The notes below the pieces were generated by a model. The model made no database searches. It was not told the DNA's origin and saw only the letters and a list, made by a program, of their open reading frames with translations. A stretch of 64,000 nucleotides of DNA, taken from Tenderia sp965602225 (GTDB taxonomy: Bacteria; Pseudomonadota; Gammaproteobacteria; Tenderiales; Tenderiaceae). The stretch is taken from the NCBI GenBank assembly GCA_965602225.1, contig CBFCYE010000011.1:1-64000 (forward strand). Reading direction: 5' to 3'. This document shows, piece by piece, positions 17,382 to 25,719 of the stretch (position 1 is the first letter of the stretch; every line of letters begins with the position of its first letter). Both the position numbers and the translations under genes were made by a program.

Positions 17382-18148
17382 TGGCTCTGGCTAAACGCAT
17401 TATCCCTTGTTTGGATGTCGATGCCGGTCGCGTCGTCAAAGGCGTGCAGTTTGTAGGTATCCGTGATGCCGGTGATCCGGTCGAAGTAGCCAAACGCTAT
17501 AACGAGGAAGGCGCCGATGAACTGGTGTTTCTCGACATTACGGCCAGCCACGAACAGCGTGACACCATGGTGCATGTGGTTGAAGAGGTGGCATCGCAAG
17601 TCTTTATCCCTTTGACTGTTGGCGGTGGTATTCGCGAGAAGGCCGACATTCGCCGCATGCTTAACGCCGGTGCCGATAAGGTGGGAATTAACACGGCGGC
17701 GGTGACCAATCCTGAATTTGTTCGCGAGGCTGCGGAATCGTTTGGTTCGCAATGTATCGTTGTTGCTATCGATGCCAAGCGCGTCTCCGAGTCGCCACTG
17801 AAATGGGAGATCTTTACCCATGGTGGTCGTAAGCCGACTGGGCTTGATGCCATCGAGTGGGCCAAAAAGATGGTCGACTACGGTGCTGGCGAAATTCTGC
17901 TGACCAGTATGGATAGAGATGGTACCCGCGATGGTTTCGATCTGGATTTGACTCGCGCGGTCAGTGAGGCGGTATCGGTGCCGGTGATTGCTTCGGGCGG
18001 TGTTGGTAATCTTGAACATCTGGCTGATGGTGTGCAGCAGGGCAAGGCCGATGCAGTGTTGGCTGCGAGCATTTTTCATTTTGGCGAATACACGGTTGGC
18101 CAAGCCAAGCAGTGTATGGCTGATCGCGGTATCGAGGTGCGTCTGTGA
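17381..18148 (+). CDS. hisF: Imidazole glycerol phosphate synthase cyclase subunit HisF
   Basis: 255 residues, barrel homologous to HisA. Catalytic aspartates are in IPCLDVDAG near the N-terminus and LTSMDRDGT in the second half. Uses ammonia from HisH to form imidazole glycerol phosphate and AICAR. One-base overlap with hisA and a GTGA overlap with hisI. Confidence 0.97.
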   Translation: MALAKRIIPCLDVDAGRVVKGVQFVGIRDAGDPVEVAKRYNEEGADELVFLDITASHEQRDTMVHVVEEVASQVFIPLTVGGGIREKADIRRMLNAGADKVGINTAAVTNPEFVREAAESFGSQCIVVAIDAKRVSESPLKWEIFTHGGRKPTGLDAIEWAKKMVDYGAGEILLTSMDRDGTRDGFDLDLTRAVSEAVSVPVIASGGVGNLEHLADGVQQGKADAVLAASIFHFGEYTVGQAKQCMADRGIEVRL

Positions 18149-18540
18149 GTCAGGCCTGGTTGGATGAGATCAAGTGGACTGATGACGGCCTGGTGCCGGC
18201 CATCGCACAGGATGCCAAAACTGGCAAGGTGATGATGTTTGCCTGGATGAACCGTGATTCATTGGCTGAGACGGTTGCCACGGGTTTTGCAGTCTACTGG
18301 TCACGTTCACGACAGAAACTATGGCGTAAGGGTGAAGCCTCTGGCCACCAACAAATGGTGAAAAACATTAATCTTGATTGTGATGCTGATGTGATCCTGA
18401 TGGAGATTGAACAACAGGGTGGCATTGCCTGTCACACGGGACGTGAAAGCTGTTTTTATCGTCGTTTCCAGGATGGTGTTTGGGAGACGGTGGCGCCAGT
18501 GCTGAAAGACCCGGCTGAAATTTATGCCAACAGCAAATAG
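18145..18540 (+). CDS. hisI: Phosphoribosyl-AMP cyclohydrolase HisI
   Basis: 131 residues from a GTG overlapping the hisF stop. Hydrolyses PR-AMP to ProFAR. Zinc and Mg ligands are seen in NLDCDADVILMEIEQQGGIACHTG and SCFYRRF (quoted partially as the CDADV and CHTGRESCFYRR motifs). It is the separate cyclohydrolase, not the HisIE fusion. Confidence 0.95.
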   Translation: MSQAWLDEIKWTDDGLVPAIAQDAKTGKVMMFAWMNRDSLAETVATGFAVYWSRSRQKLWRKGEASGHQQMVKNINLDCDADVILMEIEQQGGIACHTGRESCFYRRFQDGVWETVAPVLKDPAEIYANSK

Positions 18541-18549
18541 GATGTGGTG

Positions 18550-18879
18550 ATGGAATCTGCTGATGTGCTGAACAAACTGGCTGAGGTGCTGGAGGCGCGC
18601 AAGGGCGCCGAGGCTGATTCGTCTTATGTTGCCGGTCTCTATGCCAAGGGTCTGGATGCGATCCTGAAAAAGATTGGCGAAGAAGCAACCGAGACGGTTA
18701 TGGCAGCCAAAGATGGTGATAATGAAAAAATTGTCTATGAGGTTGCTGATTTGTGGTTTCATACGCTGGTGCTGTTGGCGCAGCAGGGCTTGTCGCCTGA
18801 TGATGTCTTGAATGAGTTGGCGCGTCGGTTTGGTCTTTCTGGTATTGAAGAAAAGGCAGCGCGCGGCCAGAATAAATAG
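18550..18879 (+). CDS. hisE: Phosphoribosyl-ATP pyrophosphatase HisE
   Basis: 109 residues from the ATG at 18550 (AGGA seven bases upstream); two GTG codons just before it are in frame but poorly placed. All-alpha MazG-like pyrophosphatase with the EEATETVMAAK and VADLWFHTLVLL helices. Completes the histidine operon and is followed 31 bases later by tatA. Confidence 0.94.
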   Translation: MESADVLNKLAEVLEARKGAEADSSYVAGLYAKGLDAILKKIGEEATETVMAAKDGDNEKIVYEVADLWFHTLVLLAQQGLSPDDVLNELARRFGLSGIEEKAARGQNK

Positions 18880-18910
18880 TTTCCGCTTTTGATGACTTTG
18901 GAGAATAGCG

Positions 18911-19165
18911 ATGGGTTTTGGTGGTATTAGTATTTGGCAGTTGTTGATTGTGTTGGTGATCGTGATATTGCTGTTTGGCAGCAAGAAGCTGCGTGGTCTG
19001 GGAACTGACCTGGGTGGAGCCTTAAAAGGTTTTCGTGGTGCCATGCAGGAAGGCGAGAAAGGCGAAGGCAAACCTGAAGATCAGACCAAGCTGGATAGCG
19101 CCAATGCCAATGAAGAGCGTGTTATCGACAGTGAGGCGAGCAAACAGGAAGAGAAGAAGGTTTAG
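18911..19165 (+). CDS. tatA: Twin-arginine translocase subunit TatA
   Basis: 84 residues: a short N-terminal membrane helix (WQLLIVLVIVILLFG), the FGSKKLRGLG hinge and an amphipathic helix, then a charged tail. TatA oligomerises to form the passage for folded Tat substrates. Position after hisE is a common arrangement. A likely substrate in this window is ActB1. Confidence 0.95.
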   Translation: MGFGGISIWQLLIVLVIVILLFGSKKLRGLGTDLGGALKGFRGAMQEGEKGEGKPEDQTKLDSANANEERVIDSEASKQEEKKV

Positions 19166-19187
19166 CCTTTTTCTAGCCTGACCCCTC

Positions 19188-19556
19188 ATGTTTGATATAG
19201 GTTTCTTGGAAATTATGGTGATCGGCGTGGTGGCCTTGTTGGTGGTCGGTCCGAACGAGCTTCCTGGTTTGATTCGAAATGTTGGTCGGGGTTTGGGCAA
19301 GCTGCGCGGTTTTCTCAGCTCGGTTAAGTCTGATCTTGATTTTGAGATTGATAAGGCCAATGAAATTAAACAGATGGTGGAGAAAGAGTCTGAGATTGCT
19401 CGTCTCCATGAAATTATTGAGCGGAATGCCGCAACCGTGCCCGTTCAGGGTAGGCCGGCTGATGAGCCCAGTGGAATTGAAACGTTAGATGAATCCAAGC
19501 AAGCCGAGGCCGACCAAGAGCCGGCGCAGCCGCTCAGTGATCGGCGACAGACTTAA
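19188..19556 (+). CDS. tatB: Twin-arginine translocase subunit TatB
   Basis: 122 residues, starting MFDIGFLEIMVIGVVALLVVGPNELPGLIRNVG, the classical TatB helix with the Glu in FLE and the GP hinge. Longer amphipathic helix than TatA and a variable acidic tail. TatB works with TatC in signal-peptide recognition. Its last 68 bases overlap the annotated tatC start in another frame. Confidence 0.94.
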   Translation: MFDIGFLEIMVIGVVALLVVGPNELPGLIRNVGRGLGKLRGFLSSVKSDLDFEIDKANEIKQMVEKESEIARLHEIIERNAATVPVQGRPADEPSGIETLDESKQAEADQEPAQPLSDRRQT

Positions 19557-20328
19557 TACCCGTTCCACCAAGACGCAGGAGCAGCAGCCGGGGCTAATTG
19601 GTCATCTGGTGGAGTTGCGCACGCGCCTGCTGCGCATCGTTATTTCAATATGTATTATATTTTTACCGCTGGCATTTTTTGCCAACGATCTTTATGCCAT
19701 TCTGGCTACGCCGTTGCTGGCGACTATGCCAGAGGGCACCAGCATGATTGCCACCGAGGTGGCCTCACCCTTTTTGACGCCGTTTAAATTCGCCTTGGTG
19801 TTGTCGGTGTTTTTGGGTATGCCGGTGATTCTCTACCATTTCTGGACCTTTATCGCGCCGGGTCTTTATGGGCATGAGCGCAAGATGATGATGCCGTTAC
19901 TGGCGGGTAGTGTGATGCTGTTTTATAGCGGCGTGCTATTTGCCTACTATGCCGTTTTCCCCTTGGTATTTGCATTTCTCTCCAGTGTTGCGCCCGAGGG
20001 TGTGGCGGTGATGACGGATATCAGCAGTTATCTGGATTTTGTGCTTAAACTGTTTTTTGCCTTTGGTATGGCCTTCGAGATACCGATAGTCACTATCGTG
20101 TTGGTGTGGGCTGGGGCGGCAACGCCGGATCAGTTAGTGTCTAAGCGGCCCTACGTGGTTGTGACAGCCTTTGTCTTGGGGATGTTGTTAACCCCTCCAG
20201 ATATAATTTCACAGACGCTACTGGCGGTGCCGATGTGGTTGCTGTTTGAGATTGGTGTGTTGATATCGCGTATGGTTGTCAAAAACAAGGCTGAGCGCGA
20301 GGCAGTAGAGCCGGAGGCGAGCGAGTAG
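19489..20328 (+). CDS. tatC: Twin-arginine translocase subunit TatC
   Basis: 279 residues from the ATG at 19489; six membrane spans are visible, with the N-terminal LIGHLVELRTRLLRI motif, the FWTFIAPGLYGHERK signature and the LLTPPDIISQ loop. It binds the twin-arginine signal. The start is uncertain: the ATG lies 68 bases inside tatB and yields ~35 extra basic residues before the conserved core, while a GTG at 19537 would shorten the leader but also lacks a clear ribosome site. Either start leaves an overlap with tatB. Confidence 0.93.
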   Translation: MNPSKPRPTKSRRSRSVIGDRLNTRSTKTQEQQPGLIGHLVELRTRLLRIVISICIIFLPLAFFANDLYAILATPLLATMPEGTSMIATEVASPFLTPFKFALVLSVFLGMPVILYHFWTFIAPGLYGHERKMMMPLLAGSVMLFYSGVLFAYYAVFPLVFAFLSSVAPEGVAVMTDISSYLDFVLKLFFAFGMAFEIPIVTIVLVWAGAATPDQLVSKRPYVVVTAFVLGMLLTPPDIISQTLLAVPMWLLFEIGVLISRMVVKNKAEREAVEPEASE

Positions 20329-20336
20329 GGCAGGAA

Positions 20337-21497
20337 TTATTGCTGTTGCGGCGCCGGTTGTGGCCGCTCACCGATGACGGTCTTGATTTGCAGTTGTTGT
20401 TTGTGACGAAAAACATCGAGTGTCAGCACTGTTCCGGGTGGGTTGTTGGCGATGGCGTCCATAAGTGAGTGGCTGCCGGTGATGGTATTGCCGTTGACCA
20501 GGGTGATGATGTCACCTAGCTTCAGGCCGGCAACAGCAGCTGGGCCATCTTGTTGAACACCTGCAACCAGCGCTCCCCCAACCTCGCTAAGCCCAAAAGA
20601 TTCGGCCAGTGTTGGGTTGAGGTCCTGAACCTCAACACCAAGCCAACCACGCAGGGCGCGACCGTGCTCAATAATCTGTTTCATTACGCCTTTGACCAAG
20701 CTGACAGGGATAGCAAAGCCTATGCCCTGGGATCCACCTGAGCGAGAAAAGATGGCAGTGTTTATGCCTATTAGCTGGCCGAGGCTGTTGACCAGTGCGC
20801 CGCCAGAGTTGCCTGGGTTGATAGCGGCGTCTGTTTGAATAAAGTTTTCAAAGGTGCTGAGACCAAGGCGTGAACGGCCAGTGGCGCTGATAATGCCGCT
20901 GGTGACAGTTTGGCCGACGCCAAAAGGGTTGCCGATGGCGAGAACGACATCCCCGACGCGCAGAGTTTCTGATTGACCAAAGACAATCGCTGGGGCATCG
21001 TTGAGATCGACTTTTAGTACGGCGAGGTCGCTTTCTGGGTCTGTGCCGACGATTGCCGCTGCGATTGAGCGGCCGTCGTGCAAGGCGACTTCGATTTCAT
21101 CGGCACCACTGATTACATGATTGTTGGTTAATATAAAGCCCTGATTGTTGACGATGACACCAGAGCCGAGGCTGTTTTCAAGACGTTTTTGGGGTTCGGG
21201 TAGTTTGTCGCCAAAGAAGCGGCGAAAGAATGGGTCGTCAAAAAGAGGGTTGCTGCGCTGGGTGACCAGTTTGCGGGTGTAGACGTTGACCACGGCGGGA
21301 GCGGCGGTATCTACCGCATCAGCATAGGAGGCCATGGCGGTAACGGCTGCGCGTTGCGATGATGGTGCTTCGACAAACTCAACGCTTGGTCTGCCTTCGA
21401 ATGTTTCAGGCTTGAAGAGTAGTAATAAAACAAAGGCGAAGGCTAACCCTGCGGTGATTGCTTCTGTGGCAAAAGAGATCAGGGTACGTAGGCGCAT
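20337..21497 (-). CDS. degS: DegS/AlgW-type membrane-anchored periplasmic serine protease
   Basis: 386 residues: one N-terminal transmembrane helix (~residues 14-28, uncleaved), a trypsin-like domain with triad His127 (LTNNHVIS), Asp157 (ESDLAV) and Ser231 (NPGNSGGA), then a single PDZ domain (~280-370). An anchor plus one PDZ marks the DegS/AlgW branch rather than DegP, which is soluble with two PDZ domains. DegS senses misfolded outer-membrane proteins and cleaves the anti-sigma factor RseA/MucA. Convergent with tatC, eight bases apart. Confidence 0.9.
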   Translation of the reverse strand: MRLRTLISFATEAITAGLAFAFVLLLLFKPETFEGRPSVEFVEAPSSQRAAVTAMASYADAVDTAAPAVVNVYTRKLVTQRSNPLFDDPFFRRFFGDKLPEPQKRLENSLGSGVIVNNQGFILTNNHVISGADEIEVALHDGRSIAAAIVGTDPESDLAVLKVDLNDAPAIVFGQSETLRVGDVVLAIGNPFGVGQTVTSGIISATGRSRLGLSTFENFIQTDAAINPGNSGGALVNSLGQLIGINTAIFSRSGGSQGIGFAIPVSLVKGVMKQIIEHGRALRGWLGVEVQDLNPTLAESFGLSEVGGALVAGVQQDGPAAVAGLKLGDIITLVNGNTITGSHSLMDAIANNPPGTVLTLDVFRHKQQLQIKTVIGERPQPAPQQQ

Positions 21498-21559
21498 TGT
21501 TTGGGTGTTCTTGGGTTGATAGGTGGATCCAATCTTAACTTAAAGTATGGGGTATGTGG

Positions 21560-22309
21560 ATGGTTCTGTTAAATGAGTTGGTGGCGTACTGTGATGAGTT
21601 GCTGGATGTGGCTAGGTTTCATGATTACGCTCCAAATGGTCTGCAGGTGGAGGGTGTGGCCGAGGTGAGAAAGATTGTCACAGGTGTCACGGCTTGCCAG
21701 GCATTAATAGATGCGGCTGTTGAGGCGGATGCGGATGTGTTGTTGGTGCATCATGGTTTTTTCTGGAAGGGCGAGTCTGAGTGTATTACTGGAATTAAGC
21801 GGCGCAGAATTGCAAAGTTAATTGAAAGTAATGTCAGTCTGATTGGCTATCACCTGCCGTTGGATGCTCATCCTGAGGTCGGCAATAATGCCCAGCTGGC
21901 AAAGCAGTTGGGCTTGGAGATTGAAGGCAGCTTTGGGCGGAATGATATAGGGATGTATGGTCGCCTACCACAAAAAATGAAAGCGGATGAGTTGACGGAT
22001 TTGCTTGGCAAAGTGCTTGCGCGGCAACCCTTGTTTTTGCAAGGCGAACATGATGTGATTGAGCGTATAGCTTGGTGTACTGGGGCTGCGCAGAGTTATA
22101 TTAGTGCGGCTCAGTCGCTAGGGGTGCAAGCTTTTATTAGTGGTGAGGTGTCTGAGCAGACAACGCATTTGGTCAGGGAAACTGGTGTGCATTATTTTGC
22201 TGCGGGACATCATGCAACTGAGCGTTATGGGGTGCAGGCCTTGGGTGATGCGTTGAAAAAGAAATTTCTAATAGAGCATGAATTTATAGATATAGGTAAC
22301 CCTGTATAA
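21560..22309 (+). CDS. Nif3-like dinuclear metal centre protein
   Basis: 249 residues from the ATG at 21560, seven bases after GGGG; an ATG at 21554 is too close to that site. Nif3/YbgI/YqfO family: metal ligands are visible in VLLVHHGFFWKG, GYHLPLDAHPEVGNN and the C-terminal FAAGHHATERYG. These proteins are hexameric toroids with two metals per subunit; a GTP cyclohydrolase I-like role has been proposed but function is unsettled. Divergent from degS with a short 60-base shared region. Confidence 0.9.
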   Translation: MVLLNELVAYCDELLDVARFHDYAPNGLQVEGVAEVRKIVTGVTACQALIDAAVEADADVLLVHHGFFWKGESECITGIKRRRIAKLIESNVSLIGYHLPLDAHPEVGNNAQLAKQLGLEIEGSFGRNDIGMYGRLPQKMKADELTDLLGKVLARQPLFLQGEHDVIERIAWCTGAAQSYISAAQSLGVQAFISGEVSEQTTHLVRETGVHYFAAGHHATERYGVQALGDALKKKFLIEHEFIDIGNPV

Positions 22310-22820
22310 AATTTGCTCGACTATCGTGGAGCCGGTAGTCTCTGGAACTCAAAAGATAATGTTTTGTTGGTTGGATTTGTTTGGCTTAGGTGTTTATTTT
22401 TTGTTTTTCAAGAGTGGTTAAAAGTTGACTGTTTAACATTGACATAAGGTTTGAAAGTGTTCTACGATGCACGAATCTTGGGGGAATAGCATTAAATAAA
22501 CCCGGGTAGTTTTTGAGGATAATAATAATAAACGCCCAAAAATAAGCAAAGATAGCGCGTAGCGCCTGATTGCGGAAAAAAAGTATTGTTCTGTGGTACG
22601 CTGTGATTCGAAGAAGAAATTGTAGTTAAAAAAATAATTAATGTAAGTGTAAGTTAGCTTTCCAAAAGTTAATTGGGGATTGTCAATCAAAGTATTTAAT
22701 TAACCGTTTTAAGCAGAGTGGTGCGTCCGTTTGTGGCGTGTGTTCGCTTGAGGGTTTGCTTTAATTGTTTCTCTTACTTGTTTAAAGCCTAATGGGATCT
22801 ACAACAGATCGAGGACTGAG
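22310..22820 (+). other. 511-bp AT-rich non-coding region upstream of the alternative complex III operon
   Basis: No convincing gene. The only ORF of note (minus strand, 22433-22690) gives a Tyr/Phe-rich product with no ribosome site or recognisable domain. The stretch is noticeably AT-rich compared with its flanks, contains a GACTATC/GGTAGTC hairpin near 22319-22340 without a T-tract, a palindromic CCCGGG at ~22501, and a possible promoter listed separately. It probably carries the regulatory leader of the act operon. Confidence 0.6.
22439..22468 (+). promoter_or_regulatory. Possible sigma-70 promoter for the act operon
   Basis: TTGACA at 22439-22444, an 18-base spacer and TACGAT at 22463-22468. 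The -35 is a perfect match and the -10 matches four of six. Transcription from here would leave a ~350-base untranslated leader. Weak evidence; other promoters closer to actA are possible. Confidence 0.35.
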
Positions 22821-23447
22821 ATGTTTGTGAGTAATAAATTTCTCTCTAAAAGACGCGGTAATAGCGTTGGTCAGGGTAAGGTCAGTCAAGGTTTGGCTGT
22901 GTTATTTTCGCTGTTGGCAAGCGTGTTCATTGTTGCGGCTGCTCAGGCAGAAGTTCCAAACGCCAAGCCACCCAAAGGTACGCATAGCGGTGAAGATGTG
23001 CCGCAGCCAATTGAGTTTCCGCACGACATTCATGCTGATGTGAACGGCATAAACTGCATGTATTGTCATACCTATGCTCGTCGCAGCAAGGTTGCAGGGA
23101 TTCCTCCAACTAGCAAATGCATGGGTTGTCATTCAATTGTCGCAACCGACAAGCCGCGTATTAAGCAGTTGACTGAATACTGGGAAAACAATGAGCCGCC
23201 ACAGTGGAATAAGGTTCATGACGTGCCAGATTTCGTACACTTTACTCATGAGAAGCATCTGCAGCGTTTTGTCTTCAAAAATGAAGGCATGGATGTAGAT
23301 AATGTTTCAGAGGTGTGTGCATTCTGCCATGGTGATGTAAAGAAAATGACTGTGGCGAAAAAAGTAAAACCATTAAATATGGGGTTCTGTGTGCGTTGTC
23401 ACGAGCAGAACGGTGGTCCTTCCGATTGCTGGAAGTGTCATAAGTAA
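22821..23447 (+). CDS. actA: Alternative complex III pentaheme cytochrome c subunit ActA
   Basis: 208 residues with an N-terminal hydrophobic segment (~25-43, ending AAQAE) that is a signal peptide or anchor. Five CxxCH heme motifs at residues 79-83 (CMYCH), 100-104, 166-170, 190-194 and 203-207. ActA in alternative complex III (ACIII) carries five c-hemes and passes electrons from the quinol site towards a cytochrome c or terminal oxidase. GAGG lies six bases before the ATG. First gene of a seven-gene act operon. Confidence 0.92.
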   Translation: MFVSNKFLSKRRGNSVGQGKVSQGLAVLFSLLASVFIVAAAQAEVPNAKPPKGTHSGEDVPQPIEFPHDIHADVNGINCMYCHTYARRSKVAGIPPTSKCMGCHSIVATDKPRIKQLTEYWENNEPPQWNKVHDVPDFVHFTHEKHLQRFVFKNEGMDVDNVSEVCAFCHGDVKKMTVAKKVKPLNMGFCVRCHEQNGGPSDCWKCHK

Positions 23448-23509
23448 ATGGGTGGGCTGAGATTCTGTGTCTGGCCGTCAATTTTTCAACTAATAACGGA
23501 TGATTTGTT

Positions 23510-25717
23510 ATGAGTGGTAGCGATATCAACCGCAGAGACTTTTTAAAGTTTATGGGTCTCGGTGGCGTTGGTGCGGCAACCCTGAGTGGTTGCGATATGC
23601 CGACGACCATTACTCTCGAAGAGGGTAAAGAAAAGGTGGTCGCCTATCTGGCACCGGAAGAGTATGCGATTCCTGGTATAGGGGTGACATTTGCCTCTAC
23701 TTGCCAGCAGTGTCCTTCAGGCTGTGGTGTTCATGGGCGTGTTCGTGAAGGCCGTGTTCTCAAGCTTGAGGGTAATCCCGAAGCTATGAACGGCAAGGGT
23801 CTGTGTCAAATGGGCCAAGCAAGCTTACAAGGTCATTACAATCCAGATCGAATCACCCAGCCCATGGCTCGTAAAGGTGGTGCGCTGGTTCCTGTTAGTT
23901 GGGATGACGCCTGGAAGTTGATGCAAGAAAAGGCTTCAGGTACAGCACAGGGGCGTAGCGCCTGGTTTACCGGAACAGTCAGTGGTCATCAATCGGTATT
24001 GCTGGCGGCGCTGAATAAAGCCTGGGGCAGCAAAGATCACTATGTCTACGAAGCAATCAATAATGCTGTGGGCGAAGCGGTAAATGAGGCTGTTCTCGGT
24101 GATGCTGCGCCGGCCTATCGTTTAGATAAGGCTACGGCGATTCTCTCGTTTGGAGCTGATTTCCTTGGCACCTGGATGTCTCCAGTTCACTTCTCGCGAG
24201 AATATGCTGCGAAGTTCCGTAGCGGTGATCGTGGTGTGCTGATTCAAGTTGAACCAAAAATGACGCTGACAGGCGCAAATGCTGATTTGTGGGTGTCTGC
24301 ACGTCCGGGTACGGAAGGTGTTGTGGCTCTGGGTATTGCCAATGTCTTGCTGAGCAAACATCAGGTTGATGGTAAGCGTCTGCCGCAGGCGGCTCTGGAT
24401 GTGATTTCTCAGTACAACGTAAACAAGGTGACTGAGATTACGGGTGTTGCAGGCGATACATTAGTTCGCATTGCCAAGCACCTTAAAGAACGCAGTCCGA
24501 GTCTTGTGCTTTCGGGTGATTCTGCGCATGGCCATGCTGATGGTTACCAGAACGCGATGGCTGCAATGATGTTGAATGTCTTGCTAGGCAATGTCGGTGA
24601 GACCATCGAAGCATCGAACAGTATGGTGTTTGGCGAACTGAAAGCTAAGCGTGGTAATAGCAAAGCGATGCTGGATTTTGCCAACGCTGCTGATGCTGGA
24701 AAATATGATGTTGTGTTCTTTACGGGTGCTAACCCTGTTTACACAGCGCCATCGCATTTGGCGATGGCAGAGAAACTTGCCAAGGTACCTTTTAAGGTGG
24801 CCTTGTCTATGTTCACTGATGAAACAACCATGTCTGCAGACCTGGTCTTGCCACTTCAGTCACCATATGAAGAATGGGGTACGTCAGTTGCGCCTTATCA
24901 GCCAAAAGAGGCGGCAATCAGTATGTCTCAGCCGTTGATGAAACCGTTGAGTCCTGAGACCAAGAGTCTGGGGGATATCCTGCTGTCAATGCTGAAATAT
25001 CACGGTGCAAAAAGCTATGAAGGCTTTGAAGACTATTATGCCTACCTGCGCTCTGAGCTGGATGGCATGCCTGCTTCAGTTAAGGCGGGTAAGGATGGTG
25101 ATGCTTTCTGGTCTGCAGCAGTTCAAAAAGGTTTTATCAAAGCACCGACTAAATCTGGTTCACTGAAAGTTAGCTTGGGTGATATCAAACAAGCCGGTTA
25201 TCAGGCAGGTGGTGATTTCCCAATGCACTTGGTGCCATCATCAAATCAAACTATGTATGACGGTCGAAATGCTAATCTTCCTTGGTTGCATGAATCGCCT
25301 GATCAGATTACTAAGATTTTTTGGGATTCATGGGTGGAGCTTCATCCTGAGACAGCTGCAAAGCTGGGTGTTAAAGAGGGTGACTTTGTTCGTGTTGAGT
25401 CAGATCAGGGCGCAATCGAGGCTCAGGTTTACATCTATAAAGGTGTGCATGTTGATGCGGTGGCTGTGCCTATGGGGCGTGGCCATGAGGAGTACGGTCG
25501 CTACGCCAAGGGTAACGGCGTTAATCCACTCAAGATCCTCAGCCCTGCGGTTGATTCGAAAAGTGGCGAGCTTGCTACCCATGCAACGCGTGTCCGTATA
25601 AGTAAGACCGGTCGAAGTGAAGAGATGCCACGTTTAGGTGGTAGCGAACGTCAAGTGGGTCGTCGATTGGTAAGCACAGTCTCTGCTGATGTGTTCAGAA
25701 GGACTGAGGGAGCTTAA
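23510..25717 (+). CDS. actB1: ACIII molybdopterin-oxidoreductase-like subunit ActB1 (separate gene), Tat-exported
   Basis: 735 residues. N-terminus NRRDFLKFMG is a twin-arginine signal followed by LSGC, a lipobox-like site at Cys28. The body is a molybdopterin-oxidoreductase fold. In characterised ACIII this domain has no molybdenum cofactor and is usually fused to the Fe-S domain as one ActB; here the two are separate genes two bases apart. Unusually to my reading, a Cys set C65-x2-C68-x3-C72-x26-C99 typical of a [4Fe-4S] site is retained. A polysulfide-reductase-like catalytic subunit is the alternative, but the flanking ActA, ActD, ActE and ActF genes argue for ACIII. Confidence 0.88.
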   Translation: MSGSDINRRDFLKFMGLGGVGAATLSGCDMPTTITLEEGKEKVVAYLAPEEYAIPGIGVTFASTCQQCPSGCGVHGRVREGRVLKLEGNPEAMNGKGLCQMGQASLQGHYNPDRITQPMARKGGALVPVSWDDAWKLMQEKASGTAQGRSAWFTGTVSGHQSVLLAALNKAWGSKDHYVYEAINNAVGEAVNEAVLGDAAPAYRLDKATAILSFGADFLGTWMSPVHFSREYAAKFRSGDRGVLIQVEPKMTLTGANADLWVSARPGTEGVVALGIANVLLSKHQVDGKRLPQAALDVISQYNVNKVTEITGVAGDTLVRIAKHLKERSPSLVLSGDSAHGHADGYQNAMAAMMLNVLLGNVGETIEASNSMVFGELKAKRGNSKAMLDFANAADAGKYDVVFFTGANPVYTAPSHLAMAEKLAKVPFKVALSMFTDETTMSADLVLPLQSPYEEWGTSVAPYQPKEAAISMSQPLMKPLSPETKSLGDILLSMLKYHGAKSYEGFEDYYAYLRSELDGMPASVKAGKDGDAFWSAAVQKGFIKAPTKSGSLKVSLGDIKQAGYQAGGDFPMHLVPSSNQTMYDGRNANLPWLHESPDQITKIFWDSWVELHPETAAKLGVKEGDFVRVESDQGAIEAQVYIYKGVHVDAVAVPMGRGHEEYGRYAKGNGVNPLKILSPAVDSKSGELATHATRVRISKTGRSEEMPRLGGSERQVGRRLVSTVSADVFRRTEGA

Positions 25718-25719
25718 TA

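Noticed and set aside
17327..18103. 258-codon minus-strand ORF opposite hisF
   Set aside because: Antisense shadow of hisF; the forward frame is an unmistakable enzyme.
22433..22690. 85-codon minus-strand ORF in the act leader region
   Set aside because: Low-complexity Tyr/Phe/Asn product, no ribosome site and no similarity to anything recognised; AT-rich DNA produces such ORFs by chance.
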